From positions 1-64,000 of the forward strand of contig ONUF01000002.1 in NCBI GenBank assembly GCA_900321005.1: 64,000 bases of DNA. The letters are read 5' to 3'. This DNA comes from an uncultured Bacteroidales bacterium (lineage in GTDB: Bacteria > Bacteroidota > Bacteroidia > Bacteroidales > Paludibacteraceae). The notes beneath the pieces are model-generated. The model was not told where the DNA came from, ran no database searches, and worked only from the letters and a program-made list of their open reading frames with translations. The position numbers and the translations under genes were made by a program. How positions within the stretch are numbered: the stretch's first letter is position 1; every line of letters begins with the position of its first letter. Below, one piece after another: positions 43,750 to 51,551 of the stretch.

Positions 43750-44361
43750 ATGCGATACGACAAAGAGGACATACAAGCGGCATTGCGGGTGTTACGCGAG
43801 GGCGGTATCATCGTCTATCCTACGGATACGGTCTGGGGATTAGGATGCGACGCGACGGATGCCGAAGCCGTGAAGCGACTCTATGCACTCAAGGAACGCG
43901 AGGAATCGAAATCGATGCTCGTGCTGTTGGACAGTCCGGCCAAACTGAACTACTATGTGACAGATGTGCCGGAAGCCGCTTGGGCGTTGTTGGAGGCCTC
44001 TGATTATTCGGAAAACTCAGATTATTCCGAATTCTCCGATCAAAAGCCCTTAACCATCATCTATCCAGGGGCGCGAAATATAGCCGCGAACCTGATTGCG
44101 GAAGATGGGAGTATTGGTATTCGCATTACGCACGAGCCGTTCAGTAAAGCGCTCTGCGAGCAATTACGACATCCCTTGGTATCCACCTCGGCGAACATTA
44201 GCGGGCATCCCACGGCGCGGTTCTTTCGCGAGATAGAGCAGGCGGTATTGGATCGCGCAGACTACGTCTGCCGGTATCGGAGAGAAGATGACGTGCCGTG
44301 CGAACCGAGCAGTATCATCCAAGTGAACACAGACGGTACGTTCCGTATTATTCGTGAATGA
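43750..44361 (+). CDS. L-threonylcarbamoyladenylate synthase (YrdC/Sua5 family)
   Basis: 203 aa from the ATG at 43750. The reading frame continues 50 codons upstream through the promoter, so that extension is rejected. YrdC signatures: GGIIVYPTDTVWGLGCDA, LKERE-x-KSMLVL, PLVSTSANISG. It makes threonylcarbamoyl-AMP for the t6A37 modification of tRNA. A five-unit period-9 tract encodes SDYSENSDYSEFSDQ at 84-98, in a loop. It overlaps the sugar-transferase gene by 4 nt. Confidence 0.92.
   Translation: MRYDKEDIQAALRVLREGGIIVYPTDTVWGLGCDATDAEAVKRLYALKEREESKSMLVLLDSPAKLNYYVTDVPEAAWALLEASDYSENSDYSEFSDQKPLTIIYPGARNIAANLIAEDGSIGIRITHEPFSKALCEQLRHPLVSTSANISGHPTARFFREIEQAVLDRADYVCRYRREDDVPCEPSSIIQVNTDGTFRIIRE
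43999..44043. repeat. Five period-9 units (TCNGANTAT), in CDS
   Basis: TCTGATTAT, TCGGAAAAC, TCAGATTAT, TCCGAATTC, TCCGATCAA in frame in the yrdC-like gene. Same family as 27674 and 36558. Confidence 0.93.
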
Positions 44362-44381
44362 AAAATGAGAATGGAAGAATG
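44354..44381. repeat. Heptad tract (NNAATGA) over stop and start codons
   Basis: TGAATGA, AAAATGA, GAATGGA, AGAATGA. It contains the yrdC stop and two in-frame ATG codons of the next gene (44358 and 44379). Confidence 0.7.
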
Positions 44382-45647
44382 AACCTACGACGCAAACAAC
44401 AATTGATATATCTGATAGCAGACCTCATTAGTAGCGAACTGGTATGGATATGCTTCCTGGCCTTCCGATGGATGGTATATGACGGCCGTACGGTACTGTT
44501 AGACGACGTGCTGATACCGGCCTTCAGTTTCTGGTTGCCGATGTTGGTGTATCCGGTGATTTGTTTGGTGATATACTACCTCTCGGGATATTACCTACGG
44601 CCGTTCCAAAAACCGCTCTGGCGCGAGTTTTTACGCACGTTCGGTTCGGCCATCATCATCTCCATCATCTTCTTTTTCATCATCATCATTGATGACCCGA
44701 CGGAGTATTACTCGCGTTATCTCGTTTCGTTGGCCGTGCTTTTCGGCATGCAGTTTGTGCTGAGTTATATCCCGCGTCTGACGATCACCCTGCTCTCTCG
44801 TCGCCGCGGTATCCTACGCACAAAGACCGTCCACTCTATGGAGGAGGCGCGCCAACTCATACCGGGCGAGCAGGACGAGGTGATTATTGACTTGCCCAAA
44901 GGATATACCGACAGCCAGCTATACCAACTCATCGCCCAACTCTACCCGCTCTCCTGCGAGATCAGTATGGTCCCGCGCGTATATGATATGCTCACCGGTG
45001 CAGCGCGTATCGGTCACTTGGACCACCCGTCGCTCATCCGCATCACCGAGCAGACGATGACCGACTCGGAGTTGTGTATCAAGCGTGCGTTCGACGTGGT
45101 GGTTTCCGCCACGGGCATGGTGTTGCTCTCGCCGCTTTTAGGATTGATTGCGCTGCAGGTGAAGATTTCCTCCAAAGGACCGGTTTTCTACTCACAGCAA
45201 CGCGTCGGATTATACGGCATCCCGTTCCATATCTTTAAGTTCCGCACGATGATTGACCATGCAGAGAATGGTACGCCGCACCTGACGCTTGACAACGATC
45301 CGCGTATCACGAAAATAGGCAAATGGTTGCGCAAATACCGCTTGGACGAACTGCCGCAATTATGGAACATTCTGCGTGGCGACATGTCAATTGTGGGTCC
45401 GCGACCGGAAAGACCGTATTTCATTGCGAAAATCATGGATGAGGCACCGTATTACTGCCTCATCTATAAGGTGCGTCCGGGTCTGACCAGTTGGGGTCCT
45501 ATCCGCGTGGGATACACCGACACGATGGAGAAGATGATCGAGCGACTGAATGCCGACGTGGTCTATGTGGAGAACATGTCGTTACTGCTCGATATGAAAA
45601 TCATGTTCTTTACGATAAGCGTTATTCTTCATGGAAAAGGAAAATAA
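44358..45647 (+). CDS. Polyprenyl-phosphate sugar-phosphotransferase (WbaP-like)
   Basis: 429 aa. Four or five N-terminal transmembrane helices (about 12-165) with a DUF-type linker, then the bacterial sugar transferase domain: CIKRAFDVVVSATGMVLLSPL, GPVFYSQQRVG, FKFRTM, LRKYRLDELPQLWNIL, MSIVGPRPERP. It transfers a sugar-phosphate to undecaprenyl phosphate to start polysaccharide or O-antigen assembly. The start may be ATG 44358 (ATGA overlap) or 44379. Downstream xseB overlaps it by 17 nt. Confidence 0.9.
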   Translation: MKNENGRMNLRRKQQLIYLIADLISSELVWICFLAFRWMVYDGRTVLLDDVLIPAFSFWLPMLVYPVICLVIYYLSGYYLRPFQKPLWREFLRTFGSAIIISIIFFFIIIIDDPTEYYSRYLVSLAVLFGMQFVLSYIPRLTITLLSRRRGILRTKTVHSMEEARQLIPGEQDEVIIDLPKGYTDSQLYQLIAQLYPLSCEISMVPRVYDMLTGAARIGHLDHPSLIRITEQTMTDSELCIKRAFDVVVSATGMVLLSPLLGLIALQVKISSKGPVFYSQQRVGLYGIPFHIFKFRTMIDHAENGTPHLTLDNDPRITKIGKWLRKYRLDELPQLWNILRGDMSIVGPRPERPYFIAKIMDEAPYYCLIYKVRPGLTSWGPIRVGYTDTMEKMIERLNADVVYVENMSLLLDMKIMFFTISVILHGKGK

Positions 45648-45816
45648 ACTCACATACGACGAAGCCATACAGCGCGCGGAATCGATCATCGCGCACTTGG
45701 AACAGGCTGAAGCCCTAAGTATGGACGAGTATAAGCGTTCCGCCAAAGAAGCGGCAGAATTGCTGCAATACTGCAAATCACTCCTCGCTGAAATGCACGA
45801 GGACGTGGCGGTATGA
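45631..45816 (+). CDS. xseB: Exodeoxyribonuclease VII small subunit
   Basis: 61 aa, typical XseB length. LTYDEAIQRAESIIAHLEQAEALSMDE aligns with the conserved two-helix core. It pairs with XseA, which is not in this window. Its 5' end overlaps the sugar-transferase gene by 17 nt, and its last 39 bp overlap the convergent ClC gene. Confidence 0.88.
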   Translation: MEKENKLTYDEAIQRAESIIAHLEQAEALSMDEYKRSAKEAAELLQYCKSLLAEMHEDVAV

Positions 45817-47586
45817 ATTGAAAATCTTCGACTTGGATACGAAGCCTAAGTAACGGCGCTCGCTATCCACAACCGGCAGGTTCCACGCACCGGTATCTTC
45901 AAATATCTCCATCACTTTCTCCATCGGCAGATCGTACCGCAACACCGCGGGTGGAGAAGTCATGAGTTGCTCCACCGTAAAGCGCTTGTACAGCCGCGGT
46001 TGGAACATGATGTTTCGCACCTCATCCAGCAACAAGATGCCGCGCAGATGACCTTTCTTGTCAATCACAGGGAAGATATTACGCTTGCTTTCGCTGATCA
46101 CTTTGACTAACTCGCCTAAGGTCATCTCCGGGAGTACCGTCACAAAATCCGTCTCGAGCACACTGTCCATCTTCAGCAGCGTCAGCACGTTGCGGTCTTT
46201 GTTATGCGTAAGCAGCTCGCCTTTCTGCGCCAGACGCATCGCGTACAACGAATGCGGCTCAAAGAGCATGATTGTCAGATACGAGATGACGCTCACGATC
46301 ATCAGGGGCATGAAGAGGTGATAGCCGCCGGTCAGTTCGGCAATAAGGAAGATACCGGTCAGCGGCGCGTGCATCACGCCCGACATCAGGCCGGCCATAC
46401 CCACCAGCGCAAAACTGGTCTCCGGCACCATCAGTCCGCAGATATTCATAATACGCGCGGTGACAAAACCGACGATTGCACCCATGAAGAGCGAGGGCGC
46501 AAAGATTCCTCCGACACCGCCACCGCCGTTGGTTGCTACCGAGGCCACTATCTTTAACAAGATGATCGCGATGAAATAGACAAGCAGCAACAGTTGCGTA
46601 TTCAGCGTTGAGAGGCCCGCATAGAAATCCGTAGGAATGAGGTATTTCTCAAACGGACTGTTATGCAGCGCACTGAGGTTATCGCCATTGATGAGTTGGT
46701 GAATGACATCGTAGCCCTCACCATAGAGCGGCGGGAAAAGGAAGATGAGCAAACTCAACGTCAGGCCGCCTACCACGATCTTCAGTCCCGTTGAGTGCAC
46801 ATTATGCTTCATCCACTGCTCAAGGGTGTTCATGCCTCGCGTGAAATAGAGACTGACCAAACCGCATATCGCGCCTAAAATCAGATACCACGGAATACGG
46901 GCAACTGCAAACACCTCGATATACTTGAGCGGGAACATCGGTTGCGTACCGGTCAGGATATACGAGAGGGCGGTTGCCGTAACGGAGGAGATAAGCAAAG
47001 GCGCAACGGACGTCATCGTCAAGTCCATCATCAGTACTTCGAGCGTGAAGACAAGTCCCGCTATCGGGGCTTTGAAGATTCCGCCTATCGCACCGGCAGC
47101 GCCGCAGCCGATCATGAGCATCATCGTCTTCTGGTCGAGACGGAAAGCCTTCGCGAGGTTGGAACCGATAGCAGCACCGGTGAGCACGATAGGTGCCTCC
47201 GCACCGACGGATCCACCGAAACCGATCGTTAGACCTGAACCGACAATGGATGACCACATGTTATGCGCCTTGATGATCGACTTGCGCTGCGAGATAGCGT
47301 AGAGAATCTTCGTGATACCATGCGAGATATCGTCCCGCACGACATACTTGACGAAAAGCGCCGCAAGCGTGATGCCGATGATCGGCGTGATGAGGTACCA
47401 CCAGGTATGACCATTTCCGATCAGTTGCTCTTCTACAATCCATTGGATGAGATGGATGAACGACTTCAGCAAAGCCGCAGCGGCAGCCGAGAAAGCACCT
47501 ACGAAGAAGGAGAGCAGGAGCACTAAGTGCTTCTCGCTCATGTGACGCTCGCGCCACTCAATCATCCTATCGTAGAATGCAGCCAT
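45778..47586 (-). CDS. ClC-type chloride channel/antiporter with CBS domains
   Basis: 602 aa. The membrane part (1-440) has the ClC helices with GSVGAEAPIV (GxEAP in place of GREGP, gating Glu kept), GGVGGIFAPSLF, and GVMHAPLTGIFLIAELTG. Two CBS domains occupy about 465-600 (LGELVKVISESKRNIFPVID, MEIFEDTGAWNLPVVD). It moves chloride or a similar anion. The start codon is directly followed upstream by a heptad tract that ends the obg gene. Confidence 0.92.
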   Translation of the reverse strand: MAAFYDRMIEWRERHMSEKHLVLLLSFFVGAFSAAAAALLKSFIHLIQWIVEEQLIGNGHTWWYLITPIIGITLAALFVKYVVRDDISHGITKILYAISQRKSIIKAHNMWSSIVGSGLTIGFGGSVGAEAPIVLTGAAIGSNLAKAFRLDQKTMMLMIGCGAAGAIGGIFKAPIAGLVFTLEVLMMDLTMTSVAPLLISSVTATALSYILTGTQPMFPLKYIEVFAVARIPWYLILGAICGLVSLYFTRGMNTLEQWMKHNVHSTGLKIVVGGLTLSLLIFLFPPLYGEGYDVIHQLINGDNLSALHNSPFEKYLIPTDFYAGLSTLNTQLLLLVYFIAIILLKIVASVATNGGGGVGGIFAPSLFMGAIVGFVTARIMNICGLMVPETSFALVGMAGLMSGVMHAPLTGIFLIAELTGGYHLFMPLMIVSVISYLTIMLFEPHSLYAMRLAQKGELLTHNKDRNVLTLLKMDSVLETDFVTVLPEMTLGELVKVISESKRNIFPVIDKKGHLRGILLLDEVRNIMFQPRLYKRFTVEQLMTSPPAVLRYDLPMEKVMEIFEDTGAWNLPVVDSERRYLGFVSKSKIFNSYRHVLVHFSEE

Positions 47587-47621
47587 CAGTATTCAGTTAT
47601 CAGTATTCAGTTATCCGTTAT
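47587..47621. repeat. CAGTNTT heptads between clc and obg
   Basis: CAGTATT, CAGTTAT, CAGTATT, CAGTTAT, CCGTTAT. It begins at the base next to the clc ATG and contains the obg stop codon (47611-47613). Confidence 0.95.
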
Positions 47622-48792
47622 CCCAACCGATACCTTTGTATTTGTCGAGGTCCCATTCCTCCTCTACCTCATTGAGGTAAATCGTACCCTCTTCTTCCTC
47701 TGAATCCTGAAGGCTGACTTCTGACGGCTCCACTACCGTCACATCGATCGGGGCATGGGATATCTCGATGACTTGGTTCTGCTCCTTGTTCAGTTCGGTC
47801 CAAAGCGCATCTTTGAGCGCCTCGATACCTTCGCCGGCCACCGACGAGATGGGCAGCACTTCGATACCGAGTTTCTTGCTTAGTTTCGCGTAGTTGACGG
47901 CCGGCAGTTGCTTACCTTCGTCATCTACGCGCGGCAGGTCTGTCTTTGTGACCGCCAGGATACGCGCCTTGGTGAGCAGTTCGGGATTATACTGCTCCAA
48001 CTCGCGCAACAGGATGTTATACTCCGCTTCGATATCGGGCGAAGTAGCCGGCACCATGAAGAGCAACACCGCGTTGCGCTCGATATGTCGCAGGAACCTC
48101 AATCCGAGACCTTTGCCTTCACTCGCGCCCTCGATGATACCCGGTATGTCGGCCATGCAGAACGATCGGCCGTCGCGATACGAGACGATACCGAGTTGCG
48201 GCGTAAGCGTCGTAAAGGGATAATCGGCTATCTCGGGTTTGGCGGCAGAGACGACGCTGAGCAGCGTGGATTTTCCGGCATTCGGGAACCCCACCAGACC
48301 GACATCGGCCAGCACCTTCAGTTGCATAATTACCGTGCGCTCCTGCGCGGGTTCTCCGGGCTGGGCATAACGCGGCGCCTGATTCGTAGCTGTGCGGAAA
48401 TGCCAGTTGCCCAAGCCTCCGCGACCACCTTTGAGCAACACCACGCGCTCTTTATGCTCCTTCACCTCGCAGATGAACTCACCTGTTACGCCGTCATAGA
48501 CCACCGTGCCGCAGGGCACTTCGATGATCTTATCCTCGCCGTCTTTACCGAACGAACGACTCTGACCGCCTTTGCCACCGTCAGTCGCCATGATATGCTT
48601 CTGGTACTTCAGGTGCAGCAACGTCCAGAGGTTTCGGTTGCCTTCTAAGATAATCGACCCGCCTTTACCGCCATCGCCGCCGTCAGGTCCACCTTTGGGC
48701 AGATATTTCGCACGATGAAGGTGCATACAGCCCGCGCCGCCCTTTCCGGAGCGGCAGTAGATCTTGACATAGTCGATGAAGTTAGCGGCCAT
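47611..48792 (-). CDS. obg: GTPase Obg
   Basis: 393 aa. Glycine-rich Obg fold (1-158, GGDGGKGGSIIL), then the G domain: GFPNAGKST (G1), DIPGIIEGAS (G3), TKTDLP (G4). An essential ribosome-assembly and stress GTPase. The C-terminal extension is acidic and contains a CTGANNN heptad tract in frame (about 356-365). It overlaps adk by 11 nt. Confidence 0.96.
   Translation of the reverse strand: MAANFIDYVKIYCRSGKGGAGCMHLHRAKYLPKGGPDGGDGGKGGSIILEGNRNLWTLLHLKYQKHIMATDGGKGGQSRSFGKDGEDKIIEVPCGTVVYDGVTGEFICEVKEHKERVVLLKGGRGGLGNWHFRTATNQAPRYAQPGEPAQERTVIMQLKVLADVGLVGFPNAGKSTLLSVVSAAKPEIADYPFTTLTPQLGIVSYRDGRSFCMADIPGIIEGASEGKGLGLRFLRHIERNAVLLFMVPATSPDIEAEYNILLRELEQYNPELLTKARILAVTKTDLPRVDDEGKQLPAVNYAKLSKKLGIEVLPISSVAGEGIEALKDALWTELNKEQNQVIEISHAPIDVTVVEPSEVSLQDSEEEEGTIYLNEVEEEWDLDKYKGIGWDNG
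47700..47727. repeat. Heptad tract (CTGANNN), in obg
   Basis: CTGAATC, CTGAAGG, CTGACTT, CTGACGG in frame near the 3' end of obg, encoding PSEVSLQDS. Confidence 0.75.
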
Positions 48793-49357
48793 AATTATCT
48801 ATGATACGCATAATCTGCAGGAAGACGTCGGCCATCGAGTGGTTTCCGTTCACTGCACAATAATTCCCGTGATGCAGGTAGTAATGGGCGATGGGTTCCG
48901 TCTGCTGGTGATAGACGGCGATACGATGACGGATGGTGTTGAGGTTATCATCCGCGCGTCCGCTTACTTTCCCGCGCTCGATGAGGCGTTGGATTAGCAG
49001 TTGCTCGTCCACCAAGAGATCGATCATAATGGCCTCCATATTGTATTTATTGAGCAACTTCGTCAACGACTCCGCTTGCGCAACCGTACGGGGATAACCG
49101 TCAAAGATCGTACCCTTGCAATCCGCAGGCAGATTCGCAATGTAGTTCTCAATCACACCGTACATCATGTCGTCGGGCACTAAGTTTCCCTTCGAGATGA
49201 GCGCTTCTATCTGCTTGCCCAACTCACTGCCCGTAGCTATCTCCGCACGCAGGACATCTCCGGTAGACAGGTGTTGCACACCGTATTTGTTGACGATAAA
49301 GGCCGACTGCGTTCCTTTTCCGCTACCCGGCGCACCACTTAAAATGATATTCAGCAT
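48782..49357 (-). CDS. adk: Adenylate kinase
   Basis: 191 aa from the ATG at 49357. A more upstream ATG at 49408 would precede the fold with 17 unrelated residues. P-loop GAPGSGKGT (8-16), STGDVLRAE, DGYPRTVAQAE. Short type without the long zinc LID domain. It converts ATP + AMP to 2 ADP. Co-transcribed with obg and clc downstream. Confidence 0.95.
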   Translation of the reverse strand: MLNIILSGAPGSGKGTQSAFIVNKYGVQHLSTGDVLRAEIATGSELGKQIEALISKGNLVPDDMMYGVIENYIANLPADCKGTIFDGYPRTVAQAESLTKLLNKYNMEAIMIDLLVDEQLLIQRLIERGKVSGRADDNLNTIRHRIAVYHQQTEPIAHYYLHHGNYCAVNGNHSMADVFLQIMRIIDNYGR

Positions 49358-49377
49358 ACAAAAAAAATAATAAACAG

Positions 49378-49414
49378 ACAAAAAACGAGTCGCCCTATTT
49401 GCGGGCAACTCGTT
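49378..49414 (-). terminator. Rho-independent terminator of HU gene
   Basis: Stem 49384-49395 / 49403-49414 (AACGAGT-GCCC with GGGC-ACTCGTT, one mismatch), 7-nt loop, followed on the minus strand by a run of T (49378-49385). Confidence 0.88.
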
Positions 49415-49433
49415 TAAAAGCTACATTGCCTAA

Positions 49434-49697
49434 TTAGAGAGCAAATCTAGCACCCGGTTTGATGCGAACAACCTTGCGAGCCGGAACGTTGATAACGGCG
49501 CCGGTGCGCGGGTTTTTAGCTTTGCGAGCTGCCTGCTGTTTGATAGCGATGGAAGCTACACCGATGAGCTGTACGCCTTCGCCCTTCTTAACTGCCTCTA
49601 CTGCTGCCTCAATAGCTGCGTCGAGAACTTTGCCTGCCAATGCTGCAGATACCTCAGCCTTAGCTGCTGCTGCCTTAATAAGTTCTGATTTGTTCAT
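49434..49697 (-). CDS. HU family DNA-binding protein
   Basis: 87 aa. NKSELIKAAAAKAEVS, LIGVASIAIKQQAARKAKNP and the conserved arm RTGAVINVPARKVVRIKPG. A dimeric histone-like protein that bends DNA. Codon use is strongly biased, as in highly expressed genes. It has its own promoter and a strong terminator, so it is monocistronic. Confidence 0.95.
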   Translation of the reverse strand: MNKSELIKAAAAKAEVSAALAGKVLDAAIEAAVEAVKKGEGVQLIGVASIAIKQQAARKAKNPRTGAVINVPARKVVRIKPGARFAL

Positions 49698-49760
49698 ACC
49701 TTTGATTTTTAAAAGTTATTAATAATGTGAACTATTGGTTCCTTATTCGGAATACGCTTG

Positions 49761-49791
49761 CAAAATTACTAAAAATTCTTTATTCTGCAAA
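49761..49791 (-). promoter_or_regulatory. HU promoter
   Basis: -33 TTTG (49788-49791) and -7 TAATTTTG (49761-49768), 19-bp spacer, minus strand. Confidence 0.78.
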
Positions 49792-49884
49792 TATTTTCGG
49801 AAAAAAAATTCACTTTTTTATAAAAAAAACTATATTTTCCTCAAAAATGCACACTTTTTGTGCTGTTTATTCGTGATTTTTTAC

Positions 49885-49892
49885 TAATTTTG
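49885..49892 (+). promoter_or_regulatory. -7 element of rhomboid gene
   Basis: TAATTTTG; a TTTG lies 24 bp upstream (49857-49860), a wider spacing than the other promoters. Predicted start is about 5 nt before the ATG. Confidence 0.55.
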
Positions 49893-49900
49893 TCGCCGTT

Positions 49901-50659
49901 ATGAGAAATATACCTACTGTTACGCGCTACCTGTTAGTAGCCAATTTAGTGATCTTCCTGCTTGCTGTCTTCCTGCAGCGGTATGGCGTGGATTTGAACG
50001 ACTGGGGCGGATTGCATTATCTCTCCGCATCGACCTTCCATTGGTGGCAACCGGTCACCTATATGTTCCTGCATGCGAACCTGAGTCATATCTTTTTTAA
50101 CATGTTCGCGGTATGGATGTTCGCGCCGGTCATTGAGCGCGAATGGGGTGCCGGTCGGTTCCTGATTTATTATATTGTGTGCGGTCTTGGCGCAGCAATC
50201 GTACAAGAAGCCGTGTGGGCATTGATGCTCTCCAATATGAGCGCGACTTACGATGCTGCAAGTATCGCATATTACAGCGCTATGCTCAACACCATTGGTG
50301 CGTCGGGGGCTGTCTTCGGTATCCTTTTCGCCTTCGGATGGCTCTACCCCGATGTACCCATGTATATCATCTTCCTGCCTATCCCTATACGCGCGCGTAC
50401 GTTCGTTATTATATATGCGCTCATTGAACTCTTTGCCGGCCTTGGTTCGGTAGCCGGTTTGACGGCCGACCATGTAGCGCACTTCGCGCACTTAGGCGGA
50501 TTGCTCTTCGGTTGGTTGCTCATCCTCTATTGGCGTCATATCAACTGGCGCGAGCCGAAGATCATCGGCTGGTGGCAAGCTCTAATGCAACGCCTTCGCC
50601 GCGATTCCGACGATTCCGACGACCGCTTTAAGGACTACCACTACCATCAGCGGCTATAA
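49901..50659 (+). CDS. Rhomboid family intramembrane serine protease
   Basis: 252 aa with six transmembrane helices. HANLSHIFFNMFAVW is the conserved HxxxN helix. The catalytic dyad is Ser135 in GASGAVFG and a histidine (about 197) in AHLGG. It cleaves transmembrane helices of membrane proteins. The C-terminus has RRDSDDSDDR from two 9-bp repeats (50603-50620). Convergent with the EEP-family gene, 1 nt apart. Confidence 0.92.
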   Translation: MRNIPTVTRYLLVANLVIFLLAVFLQRYGVDLNDWGGLHYLSASTFHWWQPVTYMFLHANLSHIFFNMFAVWMFAPVIEREWGAGRFLIYYIVCGLGAAIVQEAVWALMLSNMSATYDAASIAYYSAMLNTIGASGAVFGILFAFGWLYPDVPMYIIFLPIPIRARTFVIIYALIELFAGLGSVAGLTADHVAHFAHLGGLLFGWLLILYWRHINWREPKIIGWWQALMQRLRRDSDDSDDRFKDYHYHQRL

Positions 50660-50660
50660 T

Positions 50661-51551
50661 TTACCACTCAAGAGTTGCGACTACCGGTTTATGATCAGAA
50701 CCGGTAGTTTCTTGTATGGAACAAGAAGTGGGGATAAGCGATTCGGACGAGAGGATATAGTCGATGCGGAGTCCGATACCGCGGTGCTCACAGGTAGCGC
50801 CGTAGCCCAGATGGTTGTATCGCCAAGCGTCGTGCAAGCCTTGACTGATATGCCGGTAGGCATAACTCAGAGCAATGGCATTGAAGTCTCCCGCGACGAT
50901 AACCGGATACGGGCTTGCTTCTATCTCGCTTCGAATGACCCGTGCCTGGGCATTGCGCAAAGGTGTTGCGCGACGCCATTTGGCTTCAAGACGTTTGGCG
51001 GACGCCCGAAGGCCTTCGTAGTTATGTAACGAATCCATCTCCGCTAAATCTTCGGAGGTGAAGCTATACGACTCGAGGTGGTTGTTAATCAGTCGCAATG
51101 TGTCGCCTTCCACTACGATGTCGCAACGGTTACTGATGTTTCCCCGCGTCTCATAATGGATACTTTGCTTGTTGATGAGCGGGTAATGCGACCAGACCAT
51201 TGTGCCGAACTGATGGCGACGGTCGTACACCGAGAAATCCAAATACGAATAGCGGTATTTGCTACCTAGCACGTCCTTTACTTCCTGCAGCGTCAAGAAC
51301 TGCGGATGCTTGTACACATCGACTTCCTGCAGACATATCACATCCGCATCTTGCGCCATCAGATAGCGCAGAACGTCGTTCTTATCGGGTTTGGCAAAAT
51401 TGCCCATACGCTCCGTATTCCAAGTGAGCACGGTGAGTCGATGCGAAGTGTCGGGATGGGGTTGATGGCACGACCAAAAGGCTACGCACACCGCCACCAG
51501 CACCAGGCCGGCGAGGCACCACAAGACTCTATTTCGCGTACGGGATTTCAT
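50661..51551 (-). CDS. Endonuclease/exonuclease/phosphatase family protein
   Basis: 296 aa. An N-terminal membrane anchor (about 9-27) or signal segment, then the EEP fold: LTVLTWNTERM, ICLQEVDVYK (metal-binding Glu), VAGDFNAIALSYAY, and GSDHKPVVATL. Found next to rhomboid genes in many Bacteroidetes. Substrate not known; it acts outside the cytoplasm. Last gene of the PASTA-rluD-porX operon, with a 4-nt overlap. Confidence 0.88.
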   Translation of the reverse strand: MKSRTRNRVLWCLAGLVLVAVCVAFWSCHQPHPDTSHRLTVLTWNTERMGNFAKPDKNDVLRYLMAQDADVICLQEVDVYKHPQFLTLQEVKDVLGSKYRYSYLDFSVYDRRHQFGTMVWSHYPLINKQSIHYETRGNISNRCDIVVEGDTLRLINNHLESYSFTSEDLAEMDSLHNYEGLRASAKRLEAKWRRATPLRNAQARVIRSEIEASPYPVIVAGDFNAIALSYAYRHISQGLHDAWRYNHLGYGATCEHRGIGLRIDYILSSESLIPTSCSIQETTGSDHKPVVATLEW

